Shown: one piece after another, positions 8,618 to 17,159 of the stretch
Numbering within the stretch: the stretch's first letter is position 1
Layout: the number at the start of each line of letters is the position of its first letter
Origin: Bermanella sp036960565
Lineage (GTDB): Bacteria > Pseudomonadota > Gammaproteobacteria > Pseudomonadales > Oceanobacteraceae
Length of the DNA: 64,000 bases
Assembly (NCBI GenBank): GCA_036960565.1
Contig: JBALXQ010000005.1
Span: 88,292-152,291 of the forward strand
Direction of reading: 5' to 3'
Program-made: the position numbers and the translations under genes
The notes under the pieces: generated by a model
What the model saw: the letters and a program-made list of their open reading frames with translations, nothing else
Told to the model about the DNA's origin: nothing
Database searches by the model: none

Positions 8618-8941
8618 GTGGCAAAAATTTGGAAAGATAATATTAAGTCGGAGTCTTTTTGGCTGCGCAGTTTGTTTATGATTTTATTTTTTGTAATCTA
8701 TCGCTTTGTCGATATTTTGGTGGTGTTAGTGGCCATTAGCCAGTGGCTTTATATGTTACTAACCGGTGATGCCAGTGCCAGTTTGAGCCGTTTTGCTGGT
8801 GGCTTGGGTGCATATGTGGCACAAATCATAAGCTACTTAAGTTACAACACTGAAGAAAAACCTTTCCCGTTCAATGATTGGCCGCAAGCTCGAACTAACG
8901 AAGTTGTGATCGATACTGAAAACACCGACAGCAATACTTAA
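8618..8941 (+). CDS. DUF4389 membrane protein
   Basis: This 107-aa protein starts at GTG 8618, with AGAGGGG 8-14 nt upstream. One long hydrophobic region (about 17-48, probably two helices) is followed by GDASASLSRFAGGLGAYVAQI and a polar tail ending in PFPFNDWP and acidic residues. This matches the DUF4389 family, found beside gpsA and sixA in several gammaproteobacteria. Its stop codon overlaps the sixA start by one base (TAATG). Function is not known. Confidence 0.8.
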   Translation: MAKIWKDNIKSESFWLRSLFMILFFVIYRFVDILVVLVAISQWLYMLLTGDASASLSRFAGGLGAYVAQIISYLSYNTEEKPFPFNDWPQARTNEVVIDTENTDSNT

Positions 8942-9405
8942 TGCATCATCTGTATATTATGCGTCATGGCATGGCGCAATCGAATGCCCCTAGTGATGAA
9001 TTAAGAGCCTTAACTCAATCTGGTGCTCACCAAGCATTTAATAGTGCTCAACAGCATTTAGCCTCTATTGAGTTTGATCATATTTTTGTCAGCCCATATT
9101 TACGTGCTCAGCAAACCTTTGCCCAGGTTCAGGCAGCATCGATTAAATATGGCAATATGGAAACCGTCTCTTGGGCAACGCCAGATGTACCTACTGACCC
9201 AGCATTAACGGCACTTATGGCACTGCCTGGTAAAGAGCTTAAAATACTGGTGGTGTGCCATCAAACATTTGCCGGTAGGCTAGCTACTCGGCTTTGTGAT
9301 GGTGATGAACGGGGTATGCATCTAGAAACGGCCTCCATTGTAAAAATACAAACAGAGATTTTTGCAAGCCAATGTGGAATATTTCAAGAAATGTTCAACG
9401 GTTAA
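8941..9405 (+). CDS. sixA: Phosphohistidine phosphatase SixA
   Basis: The 154-aa protein belongs to the histidine phosphatase (phosphoglycerate-mutase-like) superfamily. The catalytic RHG is at residues 8-10 and the second histidine is in VVCHQTF. Length and the DHIFVSPYLRAQQTF segment fit SixA, which removes phosphate from histidine phosphotransfer proteins such as ArcB or the nitrogen-PTS NPr. It overlaps its upstream neighbour by one base and its downstream neighbour by 34 bp, so it is translationally coupled. Confidence 0.9.
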   Translation: MHHLYIMRHGMAQSNAPSDELRALTQSGAHQAFNSAQQHLASIEFDHIFVSPYLRAQQTFAQVQAASIKYGNMETVSWATPDVPTDPALTALMALPGKELKILVVCHQTFAGRLATRLCDGDERGMHLETASIVKIQTEIFASQCGIFQEMFNG

Positions 9406-10262
9406 TTTTTTGCTGCTGCTTTTTATCTTTGTCTTGCCAAGCTTCGGTTGGACAAGGATTGTTGTGGCGAGTTCACCTTCCCAAGCACCCAGCCAATTTT
9501 TTATTTGGCACCATCCACGTGGATGATAAACGGGTTAAAAAACTCAACGATCAAGTCATACGTCGCTTCAACGAATCAAAAACCCTGTGTTTAGAAATTT
9601 TGCCTGATAGAGAAATGCAGGTAGGAATTGGCTTAGCTATGTTGCTACCAGAAAAGCAATCTCTGGATACTATTCTGGGGAATCGACTTTTTAGCCGCTT
9701 AAGTCTTTCGCTGAATAAACTAGGCATGGATCCATTGCAAGCTACACGTTTAAAGCCCTGGGCCGCTATGGTTGTACTCAGTCGGCCGCGGACTCGGGGT
9801 GGTTATGCATTGGATGAGCAACTTTATCATTGGGGCGTGTACCAGTATAAACAATTGTGCGCGCTTGAAACCTTGCAAGAGCAATTGTCCGTTTTTGATG
9901 AGCTTAGCCTAAAAGACCAGGTAGCTTTGCTGGAAGACTCTCTAAGGCATCAAGGCATGCTTCATGACATGAATGAAGCATTAATTCAGGCTTATTTGTC
10001 TGGCAACCTTGATGAAATTTATCGTCGCAGCCTTGAAGTGGAAACCGGCAATAATAATTTGTCACAAAGATTAAGAGATGCCCTCATTGACCAGCGCAAT
10101 TTACACATGTTAAATCGGATGATTCCTCAATTAAAAAAAGGCCGTAGCTTTATTGCTGTAGGTGCACTTCATTTACCCGGCAAAAATGGCCTGTTAAATT
10201 TACTGCGCCAGCAGGGGTTTGTGGTAACACCACCTAGTGTTTCGGTGAACCCTTGGTATTAA
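9372..10262 (+). CDS. TraB/GumN family protein
   Basis: It encodes 296 aa with an N-terminal signal-like segment (about 9-25) followed by LLWRVHLPKHPANFLFGTIHVDD. That GTIHV motif, ALETLQEQL in the middle and FIAVGALHLPGKNGLLNLLRQQG near the end are hallmarks of the TraB/GumN (PrsW-distant, putative metalloprotease) family. The conserved GxxH and GxxHL histidines are intact. The start overlaps sixA by 34 bp. The biochemical activity of bacterial members is not established. Confidence 0.87.
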   Translation: MWNISRNVQRLIFCCCFLSLSCQASVGQGLLWRVHLPKHPANFLFGTIHVDDKRVKKLNDQVIRRFNESKTLCLEILPDREMQVGIGLAMLLPEKQSLDTILGNRLFSRLSLSLNKLGMDPLQATRLKPWAAMVVLSRPRTRGGYALDEQLYHWGVYQYKQLCALETLQEQLSVFDELSLKDQVALLEDSLRHQGMLHDMNEALIQAYLSGNLDEIYRRSLEVETGNNNLSQRLRDALIDQRNLHMLNRMIPQLKKGRSFIAVGALHLPGKNGLLNLLRQQGFVVTPPSVSVNPWY

Positions 10263-10284
10263 AGCGCTACATTAGTGATCCAAT

Positions 10285-11109
10285 ATGAAAAAAGACATTA
10301 TTCATTTTTCCCATGCAAATGGATTTCCGGCTAAAAGTTATCAGGCTATGTTCGACTCTTTAAGCGAACATTATGAAATTGGTTACATTGAAACCCTTGC
10401 TCATAACCCTACTTATCCTGTCAGTCAAAACTGGCCGCACCTAGTTGACGAGCTCATTGAATATCTGCAAACCACTTACGATCAACCGGTTATCGCTGTG
10501 GGGCACAGCTTTGGAGCGATATTAAATTATATGGCAGCGCAAAGGCGGCCTGATTTAATTAAACAGGTTATTTTATTAGATGCACCTATTTTAGAAAGGG
10601 TCGGATCGTTGGTGGTGCGCTTAGCTAAAGCGCTTGGTTTTATTGATAAAATCACCCCGGCCGGACGAACTCAAGGACGACAGGAAACCTGGCCCAATCA
10701 AGCGCAGGCAACTGAGTACTTTAAAGCAAAAAGTTTATTTAGAAACGTCGATGAACGCTGTTTAAACGATTACGTGCAGTATGGAACCGAACCCATAATT
10801 GGAGCTGATGCCGATAAAGGCATTCGTTTGCGCTTTAAGGCGGATACTGAAGTAAAAATATATCGTACCATTCCCCATAATTTACATCGTTCTTATGTCG
10901 GCTTAAAAGTCCCAGGAGCGATGATTTATGGCCGCCAGAGCAATGTGGTGCGACCTTTTCAGGTTCGTTACATGCGTAAAAATATGGGTTTGTATACCTG
11001 CTGGCTCTCAGGCTCCCACCTATTTCCTTTGGAATGCCCTGAGGTAACTGCTGAAACAATACATCAAACCATTAAAAAATTAGCGACTTGGAAAGCACCC
11101 GTTGCTTAA
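10285..11109 (+). CDS. Alpha/beta hydrolase
   Basis: The 274-aa alpha/beta-hydrolase-fold protein has the nucleophile elbow GHSFGA (serine at residue 75) and an oxyanion region HANGFPAKSY at residues 10-19. The probable catalytic histidine is in SGSHLFPLE near the C-terminus. There is no signal peptide, so it is cytoplasmic. The substrate cannot be told. It lies between the TraB/GumN gene and a second, unrelated-looking alpha/beta hydrolase. Confidence 0.87.
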   Translation: MKKDIIHFSHANGFPAKSYQAMFDSLSEHYEIGYIETLAHNPTYPVSQNWPHLVDELIEYLQTTYDQPVIAVGHSFGAILNYMAAQRRPDLIKQVILLDAPILERVGSLVVRLAKALGFIDKITPAGRTQGRQETWPNQAQATEYFKAKSLFRNVDERCLNDYVQYGTEPIIGADADKGIRLRFKADTEVKIYRTIPHNLHRSYVGLKVPGAMIYGRQSNVVRPFQVRYMRKNMGLYTCWLSGSHLFPLECPEVTAETIHQTIKKLATWKAPVA

Positions 11110-11175
11110 ACCTGTTGCTTAAAATAAGTACTAAACGTCAAAACGAATACTAAATATCATTGAGAAGCTAAATTT

Positions 11176-12027
11176 ATGCAAAGCTCATTGCGTTTAACCA
11201 TCAAGGGCATTGATATACATGCGCTGCAATGGGGAAACCCGGACGGTGTACCTGTATTGGCCTTACATGGCTGGCTAGATAATGCCGCCACTTTTACTTA
11301 CCTTGCCCCTTTGCTAAAAGATTGCCACGTGGTGGCGGTTGATCTACCAGGACACGGATTAAGTGGCCACTGGCCTGATCATACCCACTATCACATGTGG
11401 GAGGGTGTGGAAGATGTAGAGCTCATTTTAGATGCTCTAGGATGGGATACCTGTCATCTAATGGGGCATTCCATGGGGGCTGTCATTTCTACCTTATACG
11501 CAGGAACTTTTGCGAAAAGACTGGATTCGTTAACACTAATTGAAGCTTTTGGCCCCATGGCAGGCACTTTGGAAGATGCACCTAAACGCATGCGCGAAAC
11601 CATTGTTAGCATGAAAAACCATAATCCTGAGCAAAAACCTAAGACCAACTTAAATAGTTTTATTCAAACCCGTTTGCAGGGACCCATTAAATTAAAGGAG
11701 GATTCTGCCGCTCTGTTAATGGAGCGTAGCGTCATGGAAACTCAAGAGGGCTTGTGTTGGTCAAATGATAAGCGCCTCAAGTATACCTCTATGATGCGCT
11801 TGCCTGAATCTATTGTTGTTTCGTTTATAAAGTCTATCGAATGCCCTGTATTGGGTGTTTTTGCAGATGATGGTATGTTTTCTGAAGAAAGGTTAAAGCC
11901 TCGTTGGCAGGAATTAAAAGCATCTAAAGAATTGGTGTGGTTCAGTGGAGGACATCACCTTCATTTGGAAGGTGATGTTAATGCGATCGCTAAGAAAATC
12001 GATAATTTTATTTTATCTCATTCATAG
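11176..12027 (+). CDS. Alpha/beta hydrolase (esterase-like)
   Basis: It encodes 283 aa with LHGWLDNAATF (oxyanion loop, residues 30-40), DLPGHGLSGH, the elbow GHSMGA (serine 99) and the C-terminal histidine in SGGHHLHLEG. HGWLDN proteins are often annotated as serine-hydrolase-like or epoxide-hydrolase-like, but the substrate is unknown. Cytoplasmic. The 66-bp gap from the previous gene leaves co-transcription open. Confidence 0.88.
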   Translation: MQSSLRLTIKGIDIHALQWGNPDGVPVLALHGWLDNAATFTYLAPLLKDCHVVAVDLPGHGLSGHWPDHTHYHMWEGVEDVELILDALGWDTCHLMGHSMGAVISTLYAGTFAKRLDSLTLIEAFGPMAGTLEDAPKRMRETIVSMKNHNPEQKPKTNLNSFIQTRLQGPIKLKEDSAALLMERSVMETQEGLCWSNDKRLKYTSMMRLPESIVVSFIKSIECPVLGVFADDGMFSEERLKPRWQELKASKELVWFSGGHHLHLEGDVNAIAKKIDNFILSHS

Positions 12028-12332
12028 CGGTACCCACTTGTGCTATCACGCAAAAATATAAGGCCCATGAATCATAAAGCTCAATTATGGTGCTCTTGAT
12101 AGTGCCAAACCACGGGCGGCAAGGTCTTTTGTGTCACCCAGGAGAACATTCGTGCATTGTCTGTGAACTCTTCCACAGGTTTACATGATGAAGTTGGTAT
12201 TATTATTCTGGCTCACGTGCAAAAATAATTGTGGGTGTTAGCGGGCACTGATCAAGCACTTGCGCGTTAGAGTTCCCAATTTCATAGCAAATGCTAAGCT
12301 TATTTTAGAGATAGATTGGAGTTAAAATTAAT
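12028..12332. other. Intergenic, no gene seen
   Basis: This 305-bp stretch separates an alpha/beta hydrolase gene from the TlpA-DUF4266-DUF3570-ApbE cluster. I see no ORF, tRNA or clear repeat. It presumably carries the promoter of the cluster, but I cannot place it with confidence. Confidence 0.5.
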
Positions 12333-12824
12333 ATGATTCGTGTTGTTATCGCGGCTGTCCTTTTTTGTTTGTCCACTAGTGTACTGGCGTTATCGGTTGG
12401 TGATACAGCGCCTAATTTTAAGTTAAAAAACCTTGCCACAGGCAAAATGGAGAGCCTTAAAAAATACCGTGGCAAGGTGGTCTATTTGGATTTTTGGGCA
12501 TCTTGGTGTGGTCCTTGTCGCCAATCTTTACCCCTTTTAAATGAGTTGCGTACCGAACTTAAACGCAAGGGTTTTGAGGTGATCGCGGTTAATTTGGATG
12601 AAGATACTGATGATGCCAAAACATTTTTAGAGCAATTTCCAGTGGTCTATCCTGTGCTGCTAGACCCAAAAGGGAATGTGCCTCAAAAATATGAACTGCC
12701 CGGTATGCCCACCTCATTTTTAATTGATAAGCGCGGCCGCATTCAAAAAATTCATGTGGGTTTTAAGCCAAAGGACATGAAGGGTATTCGCAAAGAGGTT
12801 ATTTCTTTTTTAAGAAAAAAATAA
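12333..12824 (+). CDS. TlpA-like periplasmic thioredoxin of the ApbE cluster
   Basis: The 163-aa protein has a signal peptide (cleavage near ALA-LSVGD) and a thioredoxin/TlpA domain with FWASWCGPC, cysteines C59 and C62, and cis-Pro at PGMPTSF. It is a thiol-disulfide reductase facing the periplasm. The stop is 3 nt before a DUF4266 lipoprotein gene that ends in a Cys-X-Cys motif, a plausible substrate. It heads the conserved group TlpA, DUF4266, DUF3570, ApbE, so it probably serves that module rather than cytochrome c maturation. Confidence 0.9.
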   Translation: MIRVVIAAVLFCLSTSVLALSVGDTAPNFKLKNLATGKMESLKKYRGKVVYLDFWASWCGPCRQSLPLLNELRTELKRKGFEVIAVNLDEDTDDAKTFLEQFPVVYPVLLDPKGNVPQKYELPGMPTSFLIDKRGRIQKIHVGFKPKDMKGIRKEVISFLRKK

Positions 12825-12827
12825 ACT

Positions 12828-13046
12828 ATGCTCAATACTCATAAAATTTTCTTAATTGCTTTAGTTTCCCTATTGCTCGGCGCTTGCAGTACCGTTAAGC
12901 CCTGGGAGAGGGCGCACCTAGCGAAACCAAATATGCAGGGGTCACCTATTGCACAAAAGGCGGCTCTGGATCGACATATATATTTTAGTAAGGAAGGGGC
13001 ATCAGGTGGCGGTGAGGCCGCGGGTGGTGGGTGTGGTTGTAACTAG
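12828..13046 (+). CDS. DUF4266 small lipoprotein
   Basis: This 72-aa protein has a signal sequence with lipobox LGAC (lipidated Cys at about residue 20), then the DUF4266 core VKPWERAHLAKPNMQ. The tail is glycine-rich, with the terminal sequence GGGCGCN containing two cysteines. It is probably anchored in an envelope membrane. The start is 3 nt after the TlpA gene, and a DUF3570 gene follows. No biochemical function is established for the family. The cysteine pair at the very end could bind metal or be cycled by the TlpA neighbour. Confidence 0.88.
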   Translation: MLNTHKIFLIALVSLLLGACSTVKPWERAHLAKPNMQGSPIAQKAALDRHIYFSKEGASGGGEAAGGGCGCN

Positions 13047-13181
13047 TAAGCTGCTTTATTCGCCAGCATGTTGGGTCAAGTTGAAGTTGCTTAAGATTAA
13101 AAGCATTTAGTGAATGAGAAGGTAAGCCGAACTAACTTTAATAGAGTCATATATGGCTTACCGCAAAAGGTATTTTCCCCA

Positions 13182-14357
13182 ATGAAAAAACAAACGGCAC
13201 TTTCAGCTTTAACCATGTCGGCACTGGCTATCCCCAATGTGACTGATGCTGCAGTGGCGCCGGATAAAAAAACATTAAGTTTGCGTTATACCCAGTATAA
13301 AGAAGCGCCAATGCCCCAAGAACGTGTTCAGGCTGTGTCGGGGAGCAGCACTGGTCGCTATGATATTGATATTTTACAATTTCGCTTTCTCACTCCAATT
13401 CAGAATAAATACAGTTTAGATACCAGTGTGAGTTATGAAACCATGAGCGGTGCCAGCGCTTACGGCAGTAGTGTTAACGCTGACGGTCAAACAGAAGTAC
13501 ACATGAGTGGTGCATCCATTGAAGAATCGCGCCTAGATGCCAGCTTGCAGGGGACTCGCTATTTCAAAGAAGGCACGTTGGGATCAAGTGTCGCCATCTC
13601 CACTGAAAATGATTACGAATCGATGGCGTTAGGGGTGTCAGGGTCATTGGAGCTGTATCAAAAACACACTACCTTGCTATCTTCCCTGAGTGTTTCCCAC
13701 GATGAGCTGTCACCTACCGATGCTGATTTATATCAAGGGGCCCGGCTTGAAGCAGATGGAGAAAACAAACGCAGTTTTTCACTTTACCAGGGTCTTTCAC
13801 AGGTACTGGATAAATTTAGCACGCTACAGATAGGGATGGGTTACACCCATTTATCAGGCTATTTATCTGACCCTTATCGCACACGAGATGATCGCCCAGA
13901 TAGTCGCGAACAAAGTACTTTGTCATTGCAGTATCGTTATTACTTGCGCTCTTTTGGTGGCATGGCTTTACATTGGGATTACCGTTACTACCAGGATGAT
14001 TGGGGCATATTAGCCAATACCATTTCCTCTAGCGTATGGAAGGATGTGGAAGTCTCTGGTTTGCATCTCACTTTGGCCCCTAATGTTCGTTATCACTGGC
14101 AGCACGCGGCTGATTTTTATTCGGTGGATGCCAGTAGCAATAGTGAGCTTTACAGTAGTGATTATCGTCTTTCAGCTTACGGGGCGGTATCGGTGGGAAT
14201 AGACCTACAATACCATCACCAAGATACTAGCTTCACCCTGTCATTAAGCCAGTATGTCAGTGATGAAGACTGGGGTGCGACGGGGTCGCAAGATACAGAG
14301 ACTCCGGCTTTGGTGGACTTCACCACATTTAGTTTGGGTGTGGATTATCACTTTTGA
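13182..14357 (+). CDS. DUF3570 outer-membrane-barrel-like protein
   Basis: I place the start at ATG 13182 (391 aa) because AAAAGG lies 11 nt upstream and a signal peptide starts there (MKKQTALSALTMSALAIP...DAA); the GTG at 13110 only adds residues with no signal-like character. The body alternates polar and hydrophobic residues with many aromatic positions and ends in FSLGVDYHF, consistent with an outer-membrane beta-barrel. Two SGAS tetrapeptides occur at residues 89-92 and 109-112. The family consistently travels with DUF4266 and ApbE. Role not known. Confidence 0.85.
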   Translation: MKKQTALSALTMSALAIPNVTDAAVAPDKKTLSLRYTQYKEAPMPQERVQAVSGSSTGRYDIDILQFRFLTPIQNKYSLDTSVSYETMSGASAYGSSVNADGQTEVHMSGASIEESRLDASLQGTRYFKEGTLGSSVAISTENDYESMALGVSGSLELYQKHTTLLSSLSVSHDELSPTDADLYQGARLEADGENKRSFSLYQGLSQVLDKFSTLQIGMGYTHLSGYLSDPYRTRDDRPDSREQSTLSLQYRYYLRSFGGMALHWDYRYYQDDWGILANTISSSVWKDVEVSGLHLTLAPNVRYHWQHAADFYSVDASSNSELYSSDYRLSAYGAVSVGIDLQYHHQDTSFTLSLSQYVSDEDWGATGSQDTETPALVDFTTFSLGVDYHF

Positions 14358-14379
14358 TTCGCTGCTAGAAAATAACAAT

Positions 14380-15267
14380 ATGCATGCTGGTGTTCATGAA
14401 TTTAGAGCCATGGGCAGCCCTTGTTCTTTTCATGTTTTTCACGAAAATGAAGAGAAACTGAATAAAGCCATCGCGCTTGCGCAGCAAGAGGTAATACGCC
14501 TCGAAAAAAAATATTCCCGATTTTTAAACGACAGCGTTCTTTCAGATATAAATAATCAAGCAGGTATTCAGTCGGTTCAGGTAGACAGCGAAACGGCTGG
14601 ATTATTAAATTATGCCGCCTTGTGTTTTGAGCAAAGTGATGCCTTGTTTGACATTACATCTGGAGTGTTTCGCCGCGTATGGGACTTCAAATCAACTCGT
14701 CTACCGGAGCAATCCGCTGTTAATGAAGTTTTACAATATGTGGGTTATGAGAAAATAAATTGGAACGGGAATTCAATATTCTTGCCCACCCACATGGAGA
14801 TTGATCTGGGTGGCGTGGTAAAAGAGTATGCTGCCGATTGCGCGAGGCAGGTGTTTTTAGAAAATGAAATTCATCATGGACTTGTCAATTTGGGAGGTGA
14901 TATAGCCGTGCTGGGAGAGAAACCCGATTTAAGTCCCTGGTATGTTGGAGTGCGAAACCCGCAACAACCCCAGCAAGCGATAGTGGATATCCCCTTAACA
15001 CAAGGCGCCATTGCTACTAGCGGTTATTATGAGCGTTACATGCTGGTAGATGGAGAGCGCTACTGTCATATCATTAACCCCATGACCGGCTGGCCGGTTA
15101 GATATTGCGCCACAGTTTCTGTTGTTTCTCCAAGCTGTTTAGTCAGTGGTAGTCTTGCGACTATTGCCATGTTGAAGCAGAATGAAGCGGTAACATGGCT
15201 AGAAGAGCAGGGGGCGGTATTTTTTTTACAAAATCATGAAGCTCAACATTTTGGCAGCTTTTGTTAG
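14380..15267 (+). CDS. apbE: FAD:protein FMN transferase (ApbE)
   Basis: ApbE attaches FMN from FAD to Ser/Thr of target proteins, using Mg2+. Motifs visible are FRAMGSPC at the N-terminus, IDLGGVVKEYAAD, NLGGDIAVLG, ATSGYYERY and HIINPMTGWPV. I take ATG 14380 (295 aa); the longer reading from 14254 overlaps DUF3570 and its extra residues look non-coding. No signal peptide or lipobox is visible, unlike many ApbE proteins, so either it acts in the cytoplasm or export is non-standard. It closes the TlpA-DUF4266-DUF3570 group, starting 22 bp after DUF3570. Confidence 0.92.
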   Translation: MHAGVHEFRAMGSPCSFHVFHENEEKLNKAIALAQQEVIRLEKKYSRFLNDSVLSDINNQAGIQSVQVDSETAGLLNYAALCFEQSDALFDITSGVFRRVWDFKSTRLPEQSAVNEVLQYVGYEKINWNGNSIFLPTHMEIDLGGVVKEYAADCARQVFLENEIHHGLVNLGGDIAVLGEKPDLSPWYVGVRNPQQPQQAIVDIPLTQGAIATSGYYERYMLVDGERYCHIINPMTGWPVRYCATVSVVSPSCLVSGSLATIAMLKQNEAVTWLEEQGAVFFLQNHEAQHFGSFC

Positions 15268-15430
15268 CTGTTCTTTCAGGCTTAATTTTACTGCTTTATT
15301 CGCTTAAACTTACTCTGCTGTAGATGGTTTTTTTGGTTGTTTAATAATCGGTTTGAAAATAAATCATTGGAAATCATCTGGGCTATGGCTCATGCTGTCT
15401 AGCTACTGCTAATTACTTGAAAGGTTTTTC

Positions 15431-15862
15431 ATGTCTCTGGATGAAATCATTGAACAGCGTAAACAGCTGGCACAAACCCGGGTAACCAAAGCAATATTTC
15501 CCGACAGAACCAATCACCACCATACCTTGTTTGGTGGCACCGCCTTGCAATGGATGGATGAGATTTCATTTATCGCCGCCACGCGTTTTTCCCGCCAGAA
15601 TATTGTGACGGTTAGCTCTGACAAAATAGATTTTAAACACCCCGTGCCGGCAGGCTCAGTGGTGGAATTGATAGCCAATGTTGTAGAAGTAGGGCGTACC
15701 AGTTTAAAGGTGAAAGTAGATATGTTTGTGGAAAACCTTTATGAAGATGGCAGTATAAAAGCCATTACCGGATCATTCAGCTTTGTCGCCATAGATGAGC
15801 ATAAAAAGCCAACACCTGTTTTGCCACAAGACTTTATTGATAAGCTGCTAAAAAATCAATAA
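15431..15862 (+). CDS. Acyl-CoA thioesterase, hotdog fold (YciA/BFIT-like)
   Basis: The 143-aa protein has a single hotdog domain with NHHHTLFGGTALQWMDEISFIAA (catalytic Asp/Asn region at about 28-48), then DFKHPVPAGSVVEL and FSFVAID. It hydrolyses acyl-CoA thioesters in the cytoplasm, and the short single domain fits the YciA type. It is transcribed alone. The distance of about 160 bp from apbE leaves room for its own promoter. Confidence 0.88.
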   Translation: MSLDEIIEQRKQLAQTRVTKAIFPDRTNHHHTLFGGTALQWMDEISFIAATRFSRQNIVTVSSDKIDFKHPVPAGSVVELIANVVEVGRTSLKVKVDMFVENLYEDGSIKAITGSFSFVAIDEHKKPTPVLPQDFIDKLLKNQ

Positions 15863-15914
15863 CGGCTCCTGTGCTGCTTATTTAAAACGTTTACTTCTCA
15901 ACTAGCCAAATTGA

Positions 15915-16520
15915 TTAAAAAGGCGCTTGGCAGGAGAAAGTCATCGCTTGCTGAGTCATTGGGTGATTAATACGCAATGTTTTGGCATGCAGATGCAGAC
16001 GTTTAGATAAATTTAGCGCTTCATCATGAGCGTAAAAGTAGTCGCCTACCATGGGGAAGCCCATTGCCTTCATATGTACTCTTAGTTGGTGTGAGCGACC
16101 TGTATGTGGAATGAGCTCAACGCGGCTGCAGTTGCCCTCAATTGCCATGAGCCGCCAATAGGTAATAGATTGCCTACCCTCACTATGAACTTCCTGGCGA
16201 GGACGGTTGGGCCAATCACAGCGCAAAGGAAGGTTCACATTACCCTGTTTGGCAGGTATCCGTCCAAACACTCTGGCCTCATAAACTTTGAATGTTTGCC
16301 TGTCTTGAAATTGTTTGGCGATGCTTGATAGCGCAAGCTGAGTTAAAGCCAGTACCATAATCCCTGACGTGGCTTGATCTAGGCGGTGAATGAGTCCAAC
16401 AAAAGGGAATTGAGCTTGCAGGCGACTGTGAACGCTGTCTTTAATACTGCCCGGCTGTGATAACAAACCAGAAGGTTTGTTAATCACAATTAAGTGTTTA
16501 TCCTGATATAAAATCTGCAT
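15915..16520 (-). CDS. rluA: RluA-type pseudouridine synthase
   Basis: In E. coli, RluA makes pseudouridine at 23S rRNA 746 and in some tRNAs at position 32. The 201-aa product closely follows that pattern: ILYQDKHLIVINKPSGLLS, the catalytic HRLD (D48), CDWPNRPRQ, GRSHQLRVHM and GDYFYA. I prefer ATG 16520 over the TTG at 16529, because the shorter form starts with the family's first strand. The gene is divergent from tapT, with about 10 bp between the starts, so the two promoters must overlap the opposite coding regions. Confidence 0.93.
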   Translation of the reverse strand: MQILYQDKHLIVINKPSGLLSQPGSIKDSVHSRLQAQFPFVGLIHRLDQATSGIMVLALTQLALSSIAKQFQDRQTFKVYEARVFGRIPAKQGNVNLPLRCDWPNRPRQEVHSEGRQSITYWRLMAIEGNCSRVELIPHTGRSHQLRVHMKAMGFPMVGDYFYAHDEALNLSKRLHLHAKTLRINHPMTQQAMTFSCQAPF

Positions 16521-16530
16521 TTGTAGCAAT

Positions 16531-17148
16531 ATGCCAAGAAAATTATGTGATCGATGTCAACGCCCGCTCAAAGTGTGTCTTTGTGCACACCTAGTAAAGC
16601 TGCAGGCCCCATTTAAGGTGTTGATTCTACAGCACCCATCTGAGCAAAAACAGGCGCTTGCCACTGTACCCTTGCTGCAACTGTGTTTATCTCCATTGCA
16701 GGTGCTAGTGGCAGAAACGATTTGCGACAGTGAAGTGGTACAGGCTTTGGTGAAGAATAAACAAAATTGCCGAGTGTTGTTTCCCAGCGAAAATAGCCAA
16801 GCCTGGGAGTTAGGTGGAGAAGTAACTGAGTCGAACCTTGAAGAAATAGAAACACTGATTGTGCTAGATGGTACCTGGCGCAAAGCCAAAAAAATGTGGC
16901 ATTTAAACCCCTGGTTACATGACTTTCCGTGCATTTCCCTGACAAATATTCCTAATAGCCAGTATCAAATTCGTTCATCCTCTGTCGCTGGTGGTGTGTC
17001 TACGCTGGAAGCCATTGCTCTGGCTTGTAATTATGTCAGTGGCAGTGATGAGTTTAATGAATTAAATAAGCCGTTTAATGCCATGATTAATATGCAGATT
17101 GAAAGTATGGGAGAGGAGCTCTTTAAAGCTCACTATCTTAAAGAGTGA
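16531..17148 (+). CDS. tapT: DTW-domain tRNA-uridine aminocarboxypropyltransferase
   Basis: The 205-aa protein carries an N-terminal zinc-knuckle-like cysteine set (C6, C9, C16, C18), the HPSEQKQALAT segment and the DTW signature in VLDGTWRKAKKM, followed by SYQIR-like and STLEA motifs. DTW enzymes transfer the 3-amino-3-carboxypropyl group of SAM to uridine 47 of tRNA (acp3U). It is divergent from rluA, so two RNA-modification genes share one junction, and it is convergent with a chalcone-isomerase-like gene. Confidence 0.92.
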   Translation: MPRKLCDRCQRPLKVCLCAHLVKLQAPFKVLILQHPSEQKQALATVPLLQLCLSPLQVLVAETICDSEVVQALVKNKQNCRVLFPSENSQAWELGGEVTESNLEEIETLIVLDGTWRKAKKMWHLNPWLHDFPCISLTNIPNSQYQIRSSSVAGGVSTLEAIALACNYVSGSDEFNELNKPFNAMINMQIESMGEELFKAHYLKE

Positions 17149-17152
17149 GCTT
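17126..17152. terminator. Bidirectional hairpin between tapT and chalcone-isomerase-like gene
   Basis: AAGCTCACT and AGTGAGCTT form a perfect 9-bp stem around a 9-nt loop. It overlaps the last codons of tapT and lies 7 bp from the stop of the convergent gene. Confidence 0.6.
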
Positions 17153-17159
17153 ATTGAGG

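Noticed and set aside
14254..14379. Longer ApbE start overlapping DUF3570
   Set aside because: The extra residues are rich in Trp and Arg, unlike a signal peptide or the ApbE N-terminus, and come from another frame of DUF3570.
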